In this document: in pieces, positions 38,802 through 52,860 of the stretch | Layout: each line of letters begins with the position of its first letter | How positions within the stretch are numbered: position 1 is the first letter of the stretch | Assembly (NCBI RefSeq): GCF_019925205.1 | Contig: NC_083560.1 | Span: 310,001-374,000 of the forward strand | Length of the DNA stretch: 64,000 bases | Source of the DNA: Metopolophium dirhodum | Taxonomy: Eukaryota; Arthropoda; Insecta; Hemiptera; Aphididae | Direction: 5' to 3' | Notes under the pieces: model-generated | What the model saw: the letters and a program-made list of their open reading frames with translations, nothing else | Databases searched by the model: none | What the model was told of the DNA's origin: nothing | Program-made: the position numbers and the translations under genes

Positions 38802-41800
38802 GTAATTAAGGGTAAATTTTAGACAATACTCATAAAAAATCACAACTATTTGTACTTTCCCATTATTTTTTTAGTAGGAATTTCGTTGTCTATATAATAA
38901 GTTAATTTCTAAAAAATATAACAATCAAAATCTATATTAATGCATTTAACATTTGTTCAGTCTAATCAGAATAAGTCGCTGATCTGTTTAGATGGGGTTT
39001 TCGCGGCAGTTTACTACTATTTTGGGTATTTGAATTGGAACGTTTGATTGAATATACGATGTCATTAAGACTATGTATTATGTAAATATGACTTTTTTAT
39101 GTCCTAGAAAACATTCTGTTTTCAAAAAATGAAAATATTAATAGGGATTATAATGTTATAGTAATATTTTAATATGAAAATATTATTTCCGGGGTAGGGA
39201 GTAGGTAATTAAGGATACATTTTAGACAATACTCATAAAAAATCACAACTATTTGTAAAGACTTTTTCAAATAGAATAATTAGGGACATGCAAAAGTACT
39301 TTCCCATTATTTTTTAAGTAGGAATTTCGTTGTCTATAAAATAAGTTAATTTCTAAAAAATGTAACAATCAAAATCTATATTAAAGCATTTAACATTTGT
39401 TCACTCTAATCAGAATAAGTCGGTGATCTGTTTAGATGGGTATTTCGCAGCAGTTTAACTACTATTTTGGGTATTTGAATTGGAACGTTTGATTGGTTAT
39501 ACGATGACATGTACACAATGTATTATGTAAGTATGACTTTTTTATGTCCTAGAAAACATTCCGTTTTGAAAAAATGAAAATATTATTAGGGATTATAATG
39601 TTATAGTAATATTTTAATATGAAAATATTATTTCCGGGGAAGGGAGTAGGTAATTAAGGATACATTTTAGACAATACTCATAAAAAATCACAACTATATG
39701 TAATGACTTTTTTAAGTTGAATAATTTGGGACATGCAAAAGTACTTTCCCATTACTTTTTAATTAGGAATTTCGTTGTGTATATAATAAGTTAATTTCTA
39801 AAAAATGTAACAATCAAAATCTATATTAAAGCTTTTAACATTTGTTCACTCTAATCAGTATAAGTCGCTGATCTGTTTAGATGGGGTTTTCGCGGCAGTT
39901 TACTACTATTTTGGGTATTTGAATTGGAACGTTTGATTGAATATACGATGTCATTAAGACTATGTATTATGTAAGTATGACTTTTTTATGTCCTAGAAAA
40001 CATTCCGTTTTGAAAAAATGAAAATATTATTAGGGAATATAATGTTATAGTAATATTTTAATATGAAAATATTATTTCCGGGGAAGGGAGTAGGTAATTA
40101 AGGATACATTTTAGACAATACTCATAAAAAATCACAACTATTTGTAAAGACTTTTTTAAATAGAATAATTAGGGACATGCAAAAGTACTTTCCCATTACT
40201 TTTTAAGTAGGAATTTCGTTGTCTATATAATAAGTTAATTTCTAAAAAATGTAACAATCAAAATCTATATTAAAGCATTTAACATTTGTTCACTCTAATC
40301 AGAATAAGTCGCTGTTTAGATGGGTTTTTCTCGGCAGTTTAACTACTATTTTGGGTATTTGAATTGGAACGTTTGACTGAATATACGATGTCATTTAGAC
40401 TATGTATTATGGAAGTATGACTTTTTTATGTCCTAGAAAACATTCCGTTTTGAAAAAATGAAAATATTATTAGGGATTATAATGTTATAGTAATATTTTA
40501 ATATGAAAATATTATTTCCGGGGTAGTGAGTAGGTAATTAAGGATATGTTTTAGACAATACTCATATAAAATCACAACTATTTGTAATGACTTTTTTAAA
40601 TTGAATAATTAGGGACATGCAACAGTAGTGTCCCGTTAACTTTTAGGTAGGAATGAGTTGTCTATATGCTATAGTAAGTTCTAAAAAATGTAACCTTCAA
40701 TATCTATATTGAAGCATTTAACATTTGTTCACTCTAATCAGAATAAGTCAGAGATCTGTTTAGATGGGTATTTCGCGGCAGTTTAACTACTATTTTGGGT
40801 ATTTGAATTGGAACGTTTGATTGGTTATACGATGACATGAACACAATGTATTATGTAAGTATGACTTTTCTATGTCCTAAAAAACATTCCGTTTTGAAAA
40901 AATGAAAATATTCATAGGCATTATAATGTTATAGTAATATTTTAATATGGAAATATGTTTCTGGGGTAGGGAGTAGGTAATTAAGGATACATTTTAGACA
41001 ATACTCATAAAAAATAACAACTATTTGTAATGACTTTTTTAAATTGAATAATTAGGGACATGCAAAAGTACTGTACCGTTCACTTTTAGGTAGGAATGAG
41101 GTGTCTATATGCTAAAGTAAGTTCTAAAAAATGTAACCTTCAAAATCTATATTGCAGCATTTAACATTTGTTCACTCTAATCAGAAGAAGTTGTTGGTCC
41201 GTGTAGATGGGTCTTTCGCAGCGGTTAAACTACTATTTTGGGTATTTGAATTGGAACGTTTGATTGGTTATACGATGACATGAACACAATGTATTATGTA
41301 AGTATGACTTTTTATGTCCTAGAAAACATTCCGTTTTGAAAAAATGAAAATATTCATAGGAATTATAATGTTATAGTAATATTTTAATATGGAAATATGT
41401 TTCTGGGGTAAGGAGTAGGTAATTAAGGATACATTTTGGACAATACTCATAAAAAATAACAACTATTTGTAATGACTTTTTCAAATTAAATAATTAGGGA
41501 CATGCAAAAGTACTTTCCCATTATTTTTTAAGTAGGAATTTCGTTGTCTATAAAATAAGTTAATTTCTAAAAAATGTAACAATCAAAATCTATATTAAAG
41601 CATTTAACATTTGTTCACTCTAATCAGAATAAGTCGCTGATCTGTTTAGATGGGTTTTTCGCGGCAGTTTAACTACTATCTTGGGTATTTGAATTGGAAC
41701 GTTTGAATAGTTATACGATGACATTTACACAATGTATTATGTAAGTATGACTTTTCTATGTCCTAAAAAACATTCCGTTTTGAAAAAATGAAAATATTCA

Positions 41801-44800
41801 TAGGGATTATAATGTTATAGTAATATTTTAATATGGAAATATGTTTCTGGGGTAGGGAGTAGGTAATTAAGGATACATTTTAGACAATACTCATAAAAAA
41901 TCACAACTATTTGTAAAGACTTTTTCAAATAGAATAATTAGGGACATGCAAAAGTACTTTCCCATTATTTTTTAAGTATGAATTTCGTTGTCTATAAAAT
42001 AAGTTAATTTCTAAAAAATGTAACAATCAAAATCTATATTAAAGCATTTAACATTTGTTCACTCTAATCAGAATAAGTCGGTGATCTGTTTAGATGGGTA
42101 TTTCGCAGCAGTTTAACTACTATTTTGGGTATTTGAATTGGAACGTTTGATTGGTTATACGATGACATGTACACAATGTATTATGTAAGTATGACTTTTT
42201 TATGTCCTAGAAAACATTCCGTTTTGAAAAAATGAAAATATTATTAGGGATTATAATGTTATAGTAATATTTTAATATGAAAATATTATTTCAAGGGAAG
42301 GGAGTAGGTAATTAAGGATACATTTTAGACAATACTCATAAAAAATCACAACTATTTGTAAAGACTTTTTTAAATAGAATAATTAGGGACATGCAAAAGT
42401 ACTTTCCCATTACTTTTTAAGTAAGAATTTCGTTGTGTATAAAATAAGTTAATTTCTAAAAAATGTAACAATCAAAATCTATATTAAAGCATTTAAGATT
42501 TGTTCACTCTAATCAGAATAAGTCAGAGATCTGTTTAGATGGGTATTTCGCGGCAGTTTAACTACTATTTTGGGTATTTGAATTGGAACGTTTGATTGGT
42601 TATACGATGACATGTACACAATGTATTATGTAAGTATGACTTTTTATGTCCTAGAAAACATTCCGTTTTGAAAAAATTAAAATATTCATAGGGATTATAA
42701 TGTTATAGTAATATTTTAATATGGAAATATGTTTGTGGGGTAGGGAGTAGGTAATTAAGGGTAAATTTTAGACAATACTCATAAAAAATCACAACTATAT
42801 GTAATGACTTTTTTAAGTTGAATAATTTGGGACATGCAAAAGTACTTTCCCATTACTTTTTTATTAGGAATTTCGTTGTGTATATAATAAGTTAATTTCT
42901 AAAAAATGTAACAATCAAAATCTATATTAAAGCTTTTAACATTTGTTCACTCTAATCAGTATAAGTCGCTGATCTGTTTAGATGGGGTTTTCGCGGCAGT
43001 TTACTACTATTTTGGGTATTTGAATTGGAACGTTTGATTGAATATACGATGTCATTAAGACTATGTATAATGTAAGTATGACTTTTTTATGTCCTAGAAA
43101 ACATTCCGTTTTGAAAAAATGAAAATATTATTAGGGATTATAATGTTATAGTAATATTTTAATATGAAAATATTATTTCCGGGGAAGGGAGTAGGTAATT
43201 AAGGATACATTTTAGACAATACTCATAAAAAATCACAACTATTTGTAAAGACTTTTTTAAATAGAATAATTAGGGACATGCAAAAGTACTTTCCCATTAC
43301 TTTTTAAGTAGGAATTTCGTTGTCTATATAATAAGTTAATTTCTAAAAAATGTAACAATCAAAATCTATATTAAAGCATTTAACATTTGTTCACTCTAAT
43401 CAGAATAAGTCGCTGTTTAGATGGGTTTTTCTCGGCAGTTTAACTACTATTTTGGGTATTTGAATTGGAACGTTTGACTGAATATACGATGTCATTTAGA
43501 CTATGTATTATGGAAGTATGACTTTTTTATGTCCTAGAAAACATTCCGTTTTGAAAAAATGAAAATATTATTAGGGATTATAATGTTATAGTAATATTTT
43601 AATATGAAAATATTATTTCCGGGGTAGTGAGTAGGTAATTAAGGATATGTTTTAGACAATACTCATATAAAATCACAACTATTTGTAATGACTTTTTTAA
43701 ATTGAATAATTAGGGACATGCAACAGTAGTGTCCCGTTAACTTTTAGGTAGGAATGAGTTGTCTATATGCTATAGTAAGTTCTAAAAAATGTAACCTTCA
43801 ATATCTATATTGAAGCATTTAACATTTGTTCACTCTAATCAGAATAAGTCAGAGATCTGTTTAGATGGGTATTTCGCGGCAGTTTAACTACTATTTTGGG
43901 TATTTGAATTGGAACGTTTGATTGGTTATACGATGACATGAACACAATGTATTATGTAAGTATGACTTTTTATGTCCCAGAAAACATTCCGTTTTGAAAA
44001 AATGAAAATATTCATAGGGATTATAATGTTATAGTAATATTTTAATATGGAAATATGTTTCTGGGGTAAGGAGTAGGTAATTAAGGATACATTTTGGACA
44101 ATACTCATAAAAAATAACAACTATTTGTAATGACTTTTTCAAATTAAATAATTAGGGACATGCAAAAGTACTTTCCCATTATTTTTTAAGTAGGAATTTC
44201 GTTGTCTATAAAATAAGTTAATTTCTAAAAAATGTAACAATCAAAATCTATATTAAAGCATTTAACATATTTTGTTCACTCTAATCAGAATAAGTCGCTG
44301 ATCTGTTTAGATGGGTTTTTCGCGGCAGTTTAACTACTATCTTGGGTATTTGAATTGGAACGTTTGAATAGTTATACGATGACATTTACACAATGTATTA
44401 TGTAAGTATGACTTTTCTATGTCCTAAAAAACATTCCGTTTTGAAAAAATGAAAATATTCATAGGGATTATAATGTTATAGTAATATTTTAATATGGAAA
44501 TATGTTTCTGGGGTAGGGAGTAGGTAATTAAGGATACATTTTAGACAATACTCATAAAAAATAACAACTATTTGTAATGACTTTTTTAAATTGAATAATT
44601 AGGGACATGCAAAAGTACTGTACCGTTCACTTTTAGGTAGGAATGAGGTGTCTATATGCTAAAGTAAGTTCTAAAAAATGTAACCTTCAAAATCTATATT
44701 GCAGCATTTAACATTTGTTCACTCTAATCAGAAGAAGTTGTTGGTCCGTGTAGATGGGTCTTTCGCAGCGGTTAAACTACTATTTTGGGTATTTGAATTG

Positions 44801-44965
44801 GAACATTTGATTGGTTATACGATGACATGAACACAATGTATTATGTAAGTATGACTTTTTTTGTCCTAGAAAACATTCCGTTTTGATAAAATTATTGTAT
44901 TATTAGTGATTATAATGTTATAGTAATATTTTAATATGGACATATGTTTCTGGGGTAGGGAGTAG
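38802..44965. repeat. Region II HOR unit 4, 14-mer, 6,164 bp
   Basis: Monomers start at 38,802 (a), 39,205 (b), 39,650 (d), 40,094 (e), 40,534 (f/g), 40,977 (h/f), 41,419 (g), 41,863 (b), 42,308 (c), 42,751 (d), 43,195 (e), 43,635 (f), 44,077 (g) and 44,524 (h). The f/g monomer switches at cttttctatgtcctaaaa near 40,865; the h/f monomer ends with an f tail (gaaaaaatg, ggggtaagg). The second half is b-c-d-e-f-g-h without a, as if two units had fused through loss of an a monomer. Confidence 0.85.
44077..44523. repeat. Type g monomer with an att insertion (447 bp)
   Basis: The block normally reading aacatttgttc reads aacatattttgttc at about 44,265-44,276, which adds 3 bp. The same insertion is in the g monomers at 48,466, 51,972 and 55,478 and absent from those at 30,954, 37,916 and 41,419. 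It is a marker of the most recently amplified units. Confidence 0.85.
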
Positions 44966-47900
44966 GTAATTAAGGGTAAATTTTAGACAATACTCATAAA
45001 AAATCACAACTATTTGTACTTTCCCATTATTTTTTTAGTAGGAATTTCGTTGTCTATATAATAAGTTAATTTCTAAAAAATATAACAATCAAAATCTATA
45101 TTAATGCATTTAACATTTGTTCAGTCTAATCAGAATAAGTCGCTGATCTGTTTAGATGGGGTTTTCGCGGCAGTTTACTACTATTTTGGGTATTTGAATT
45201 GGAACGTTTGATTGAATATACGATGTCATTAAGACTATGTATTATGTAAATATGACTTTTTTATGTCCTAGAAAACATTCTGTTTTCAAAAAATGAAAAT
45301 ATTAATAGGGATTATAATGTTATAGTAATATTTTAATATGAAAATATTATTTCCGGGGTAGGGAGTAGGTAATTAAGGATACATTTTAGACAATACTCAT
45401 AAAAAATCACAACTATTTGTAAAGACTTTTTCAAATAGAATAATTAGGGACATGCAAAAGTACTTTCCCATTATTTTTTAAGTAGGAATTTCGTTGTCTA
45501 TAAAATAAGTTAATTTCTAAAAAATGTAACAATCAAAATCTATATTAAAGCATTTAACATTTGTTCACTCTAATCAGAATAAGTCGGTGATCTGTTTAGA
45601 TGGGTATTTCGCAGCAGTTTAACTACTATTTTGGGTATTTGAATTGGAACGTTTGATTGGTTATACGATGACATGTACACAATGTATTATGTAAGTATGA
45701 CTTTTTTATGTCCTAGAAAACATTCCGTTTTGAAAAAATGAAAATATTATTAGGGATTATAATGTTATAGTAATATTTTAATATGAAAATATTATTTCCG
45801 GGGAAGGGAGTAGGTAATTAAGGATACATTTTAGACAATACTCATAAAAAATCACAACTATATGTAATGACTTTTTTAAGTTGAATAATTTGGGACATGC
45901 AAAAGTACTTTCCCATTACTTTTTAATTAGGAATTTCGTTGTGTATATAATAAGTTAATTTCTAAAAAATGTAACAATCAAAATCTATATTAAAGCTTTT
46001 AACATTTGTTCACTCTAATCAGTATAAGTCGCTGATCTGTTTAGATGGGGTTTTCGCGGCAGTTTACTACTATTTTGGGTATTTGAATTGGAACGTTTGA
46101 TTGAATATACGATGTCATTAAGACTATGTATTATGTAAGTATGACTTTTTTATGTCCTAGAAAACATTCCGTTTTGAAAAAATGAAAATATTATTAGGGA
46201 TTATAATGTTATAGTAATATTTTAATATGAAAATATTATTTCCGGGGAAGGGAGTAGGTAATTAAGGATACATTTTAGACAATACTCATAAAAAATCACA
46301 ACTATTTGTAAAGACTTTTTTAAATAGAATAATTAGGGACATGCAAAAGTACTTTCCCATTACTTTTTAAGTAGGAATTTCGTTGTCTATATAATAAGTT
46401 AATTTCTAAAAAATGTAACAATCAAAATCTATATTAAAGCATTTAACATTTGTTCACTCTAATCAGAATAAGTCGCTGTTTAGATGGGTTTTTCTCGGCA
46501 GTTTAACTACTATTTTGGGTATTTGAATTGGAACGTTTGACTGAATATACGATGTCATTTAGACTATGTATTATGGAAGTATGACTTTTTTATGTCCTAG
46601 AAAACATTCCGTTTTGAAAAAATGAAAATATTATTAGGGATTATAATGTTATAGTAATATTTTAATATGAAAATATTATTTCCGGGGTAGTGAGTAGGTA
46701 ATTAAGGATATGTTTTAGACAATACTCATATAAAATCACAACTATTTGTAATGACTTTTTTAAATTGAATAATTAGGGACATGCAACAGTAGTGTCCCGT
46801 TAACTTTTAGGTAGAAATGAGTTGTCTATATGCTATAGTAAGTTCTAAAAAATGTAACCTTCAATATCTATATTGAAGCATTTAACATTTGTTCACTCTA
46901 ATCAGAATAAGTCAGAGATCTGTTTAGATGGGTATTTCGCGGCAGTTTAACTACTATTTTGGGTATTTGAATTGGAACGTTTGATTGGTTATACGATGAC
47001 ATGAACACAATGTATTATGTAAGTATGACTTTTTATGTCCTAGAAAACATTCCGTTTTGATAAAATTATTGTATTATTAGTGATTATAATGTTATAGTAA
47101 TATTTTAATATGGACATATGTTTCTGGGGTAGGGAGTAGGTAATTAAGGGTAAATTTTAGACAATACTCATAAAAAATCACAACTATATGTAATGACTTT
47201 TTTAAGTTGAATAATTTGGGACATGCAAAAGTACTTTCCCATTACTTTTTTATTAGGAATTTCGTTGTGTATATAATAAGTTAATTTCTAAAAAATGTAA
47301 CAATCAAAATCTATATTAAAGCTTTTAACATTTGTTCACTCTAATCAGTATAAGTCGCTGATCTGTTTAGATGGGGTTTTCGCGGCAGTTTACTACTATT
47401 TTGGGTATTTGAATTGGAACGTTTGATTGAATATACGATGTCATTAAGACTATGTATAATGTAAGTATGACTTTTTTATGTCCTAGAAAACATTCCGTTT
47501 TGAAAAAATGAAAATATTATTAGGGATTATAATGTTTTAGTAATATTTTAATATGAAAATATTATTTCCGGGGAAGGGAGTAGGTAATTAAGGATACATT
47601 TTAGACAATACTCATAAAAAATCACAACTATTTGTAAAGACTTTTTTAAATAGAATAATTAGGGACATGCAAAAGTACTTTCCCATTACTTTTTAAGTAG
47701 GAATTTCGTTGTCTATATAATAAGTTAATTTCTAAAAAATGTAACAATCAAAATCTATATTAAAGCATTTAACATTTGTTCACTCTAATCAGAATAAGTC
47801 GCTGTTTAGATGGGTTTTTCTCGGCAGTTTAACTACTATTTTGGGTATTTGAATTGGAACGTTTGACTGAATATACGATGTCATTTAGACTATGTATTAT

Positions 47901-49354
47901 GGAAGTATGACTTTTTTATGTCCTAGAAAACATTCCGTTTTGAAAAAATGAAAATATTATTAGGGATTATAATGTTATAGTAATATTTTAATATGAAAAT
48001 ATTATTTCCGGGGTAGTGAGTAGGTAATTAAGGATATGTTTTAGACAATACTCATATAAAATCACAACTATTTGTAATGACTTTTTTAAATTGAATAATT
48101 AGGGACATGCAACAGTAGTGTCCCGTTAACTTTTAGGTAGGAATGAGTTGTCTATATGCTATAGTAAGTTCTAAAAAATGTAACCTTCAATATCTATATT
48201 GAAGCATTTAACATTTGTTCACTCTAATCAGAATAAGTCAGAGATCTGTTTAGATGGGTATTTCGCGGCAGTTTAACTACTATTTTGGGTATTTGAATTG
48301 GAACGTTTGATTGGTTATACGATGACATGAACACAATGTATTATGTAAGTATGACTTTTTATGTCCCAGAAAACATTCCGTTTTGAAAAAATGAAAATAT
48401 TCATAGGGATTATAATGTTATAGTAATATTTTAATATGGAAATATGTTTCTGGGGTAAGGAGTAGGTAATTAAGGATACATTTTGGACAATACTCATAAA
48501 AAATAACAACTATTTGTAATGACTTTTTCAAATTAAATAATTAGGGACATGCAAAAGTACTTTCCCATTATTTTTTAAGTAGGAATTTCGTTGTCTATAA
48601 AATAAGTTAATTTCTAAAAAATGTAACAATCAAAATCTATATTAAAGCATTTAACATATTTTGTTCACTCTAATCAGAATAAGTCGCTGATCTGTTTAGA
48701 TGGGTTTTTCGCGGCAGTTTAACTACTATCTTGGGTATTTGAATTGGAACGTTTGAATAGTTATACGATGACATTTACACAATGTATTATGTAAGTATGA
48801 CTTTTCTATGTCCTAAAAAACATTCCGTTTTGAAAAAATGAAAATATTCATAGGGATTATAATGTTATAGTAATATTTTAATATGGAAATATGTTTCTGG
48901 GGTAGGGAGTAGGTAATTAAGGTTACATTTTAGACAATACTCATAAAAAATAACAACTATTTGTAATGACTTTTTTAAATTGAATAATTAGGGACATGCA
49001 AAAGTACTGTACCGTTCACTTTTAGGTAGGAATGAGGTGTCTATATGCTAAAGTAAGTTCTAAAAAATGTAACCTTCAAAATCTATATTGCAGCATTTAA
49101 CATTTGTTCACTCTAATCAGAAGAAGTTGTTGGTCCGTGTAGATGGGTCTTTCGCAGCGGTTAAACTACTATTTTGGGTATTTGAATTGGAACATTTGAT
49201 TGGTTATACGATGACATGAACACAATGTATTATGTAAGTATGACTTTTTATGTCCTAGAAAACATTCCGTTTTGATAAAATTATTGTATTATTAGTGATT
49301 ATAATGTTATAGTAATATTTTAATATGGACATATGTTTCTGGGGTAGGGAGTAG
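44966..49354. repeat. Region II HOR unit 5, 10-mer, 4,389 bp
   Basis: Monomers start at 44,966 (a), 45,369 (b), 45,814 (d), 46,258 (e), 46,698 (f/h), 47,140 (d), 47,584 (e), 48,024 (f), 48,466 (g) and 48,913 (h). The d-e-f core is present twice. The f/h chimera at 46,698-47,139 matches the one ending unit 2 (late switch, gataaaattattg tail). An extra exchange then joined it to d. Confidence 0.85.
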
Positions 49355-52300
49355 GTAATTAAGGGTAAATTTTAGACAATACTCATAAAAAATCACAACT
49401 ATTTGTACTTTCCCATTATTTTTTTAGTAGGAATTTCGTTGTCTATATAATAAGTTAATTTCTAAAAAATATAACAATCAAAATCTATATTAATGCATTT
49501 AACATTTGTTCAGTCTAATCAGAATAAGTCGCTGATCTGTTTAGATGGGGTTTTCGCGGCAGTTTACTACTATTTTGGGTATTTGAATTGGAACGTTTGA
49601 TTGTATATACGATGTCATTAAGACTATGTATTATGTAAATATGACTTTTTTATGTCCTAGAAAACATTCTGTTTTCAAAAAATGAAAATATTAATAGGGA
49701 TTATAATGTTATAGTAATATTTTAATATGAAAATATTATTTCCGGGGTAGGGAGTAGGTAATTAAGGATACATTTTAGACAATACTCATAAAAAATCACA
49801 ACTATTTGTAAAGACTTTTTCAAATAGAATAATTAGGGACATGCAAAAGTACTTTCCCATTATTTTTTAAGTAGGAATTTCGTTGTCTATAAAATAAGTT
49901 AATTTCTAAAAAATGTAACAATCAAAATCTATATTAAAGCATTTAACATTTGTTCACTCTAATCAGAATAAGTCGGTGATCTGTTTAGATGGGTATTTCG
50001 CAGCAGTTTAACTACTATTTTGGGTATTTGAATTGGAACGTTTGATTGGTTATACGATGACATGTACACAATGTATTATGTAAGTATGACTTTTTTATGT
50101 CCTAGAAAACATTCCGTTTTGAAAAAATGAAAATATTATTAGGGATTATAATGTTATAGTAATATTTTAATATGAAAATATTATTTCCGGGGAAGGGAGT
50201 AGGTAATTAAGGATACATTTTAGACAATACTCATAAAAAATCACAACTATTTGTAAAGACTTTTTTAAATAGAATAATTAGGGACATGCAAAAGTACTTT
50301 CCCATTACTTTTTAAGTAAGAATTTCGTTGTGTATATAATAAGTTAATTTCTAAAAAATGTAACAATCAAAATCTATATTAAAGCATTTAAGATTTGTTC
50401 ACTCTAATCAGAATAAGTCAGAGATCTGTTTAGATGGGTATTTCGCGGCAGTTTAACTACTATTTTGGGTATTTGAATTGGAACGTTTGATTGGTTATAC
50501 GATGACATGTACACAATGTATTATGTAAGTATGACTTTTTATGTCCTAGAAAACATTCCGTTTTGAAAAAATTAAAATATTCATAGGGATTATAATGTTA
50601 TAGTAATATTTTAATATGGAAATATGTTTGTGGGGTAGGGAGTAGGTAATTAAGGGTAAATTTTAGACAATACTCATAAAAAATCACAACTATATGTAAT
50701 GACTTTTTTAAGTTGAATAATTTGGGACATGCAAAAGTACTTTCCCATTACTTTTTTATTAGGAATTTCGTTGTGTATATAATAAGTTAATTTCTAAAAA
50801 ATGTAACAATCAAAATCTATATTAAAGCTTTTAACATTTGTTCACTCTAATCAGTATAAGTCGCTGATCTGTTTAGATGGGGTTTTCGCGGCAGTTTACT
50901 ACTATTTTGGGTATTTAAATTGGAACGTTTGATTGAATATACGATGTCATTAAGACTATGTATAATGTAAGTATGACTTTTTTATGTCCTAGAAAACATT
51001 CCGTTTTGAAAAAATGAAAATATTATTAGGGATTATAATGTTATAGTAATATTTTAATATGAAAATATTATTTCCGGGGAAGGGAGTAGGTAATTAAGGA
51101 TACATTTTAGACAATACTCATAAAAAATCACAACTATTTGTAAAGACTTTTTTAAATAGAATAATTAGGGACATGCAAAAGTACTTTCCCATTACTTTTT
51201 AAGTAGGAATTTCGTTGTCTATATAATAAGTTAATTTCTAAAAAATGTAACAATCAAAATCTATATTAAAGCATTTAACATTTGTTCACTCTAATCAGAA
51301 TAAGTCGCTGTTTAGATGGGTTTTTCTCGGCAGTTTAACTACTATTTTGGGTATTTGAATTGGAACGTTTGACTGAATATACGATGTCATTTAGACTATG
51401 TATTATGGAAGTATGACTTTTTTATGTCCTAGAAAACATTCCGTTTTGAAAAAATGAAAATATTATTAGGGATTATAATGTTATAGTAATATTTTAATAT
51501 GAAAATATTATTTCCGGGGTAGTGAGTAGGTAATTAAGGATATGTTTTAGACAATACTCATATAAAATCACAACTATTTGTAATGACTTTTTTAAATTGA
51601 ATAATTAGGGACATGCAACAGTAGTGTCCCGTTAACTTTTAGGTAGGAATGAGTTGTCTATATGCTATAGTAAGTTCTAAAAAATGTAACCTTCAATATC
51701 TATATTGAAGCATTTAACATTTGTTCACTCTAATCAGAATAAGTCAGAGATCTGTTTAGATGGGTATTTCGCGGCAGTTTAACTACTATTTTGGGTATTT
51801 GAATTGGAACGTTTGATTGGTTATACGATGACATGAACACAATGTATTATGTAAGTATGACTTTTTATGTCCCAGAAAACATTCCGTTTTGAAAAAATGA
51901 AAATATTCATAGGGATTATAATGTTATAGTAATATTTTAATATGGAAATATGTTTCTGGGGTAAGGAGTAGGTAATTAAGGATACATTTTGGACAATACT
52001 CATAAAAAATAACAACTATTTGTAATGACTTTTTCAAATTAAATAATTAGGGACATGCAAAAGTACTTTCCCATTATTTTTTAAGTAGGAATTTCGTTGT
52101 CTATAAAATAAGTTAATTTCTAAAAAATGTAACAATCAAAATCTATATTAAAGCATTTAACATATTTTGTTCACTCTAATCAGAATAAGTCGCTGATCTG
52201 TTTAGATGGGTTTTTCGCGGCAGTTTAACTACTATCTTGGGTATTTGAATTGGAACGTTTGAATAGTTATACGATGACATTTACACAATGTATTATGTAA

Positions 52301-52860
52301 GTATGACTTTTCTATGTCCTAAAAAACATTCCGTTTTGAAAAAATGAAAATATTCATAGGGATTATAATGTTATAGTAATATTTTAATATGGAAATATGT
52401 TTCTGGGGTAGGGAGTAGGTAATTAAGGTTACATTTTAGACAATACTCATAAAAAATAACAACTATTTGTAATGACTTTTTTAAATTGAATAATTAGGGA
52501 CATGCAAAAGTACTGTACCGTTCACTTTTAGGTAGGAATGAGGTGTCTATATGCTAAAGTAAGTTCTAAAAAATGTAACCTTCAAAATCTATATTGCAGC
52601 ATTTAACATTTGTTCACTCTAATCAGAAGAAGTTGTTGGTCCGTGTAGATGGGTCTTTCGCAGCGGTTAAACTACTATTTTGGGTATTTGAATTGGAACA
52701 TTTGATTGGTTATACGATGACATGAACACAATGTATTATGTAAGTATGACTTTTTATGTCCTAGAAAACATTCCGTTTTGATAAAATTATTGTATTATTA
52801 GTGATTATAATGTTATAGTAATATTTTAATATGGACATATGTTTCTGGGGTAGGGAGTAG
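49355..52860. repeat. Region II HOR unit 6, complete 8-mer a-h, 3,506 bp
   Basis: Monomers start at 49,355, 49,758, 50,203, 50,646, 51,090, 51,530, 51,972 and 52,419, with lengths 403, 445, 443, 444, 440, 442, 447 and 442. Markers in order: a, 41-bp deletion; b, cgcagcag with ggggaaggg; c, catttaagatttg and gtttgtggg; d, agcttttaac and gtataatg; e, tctcggcag and ggaagtatg; f, gcaacagtagtg and tcccag; g, aacatatttt and ctactatcttggg; h, ctgtaccgttcac and ttgcagc. This is the reference order for region II. Confidence 0.9.

Noticed and set aside
43926..44120. 64-residue minus-strand ORF, also at 48,315, 51,821 and 55,327
   Set aside because: All four copies are the same position of the same HOR unit and span a monomer boundary. 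The frame is open because one substitution (TAG to TGG on the minus strand, T43978C on the plus strand and its equivalents) removed a stop present in other f monomers. Composition is that of AT-rich satellite, and there is no recognisable domain or independent conservation.
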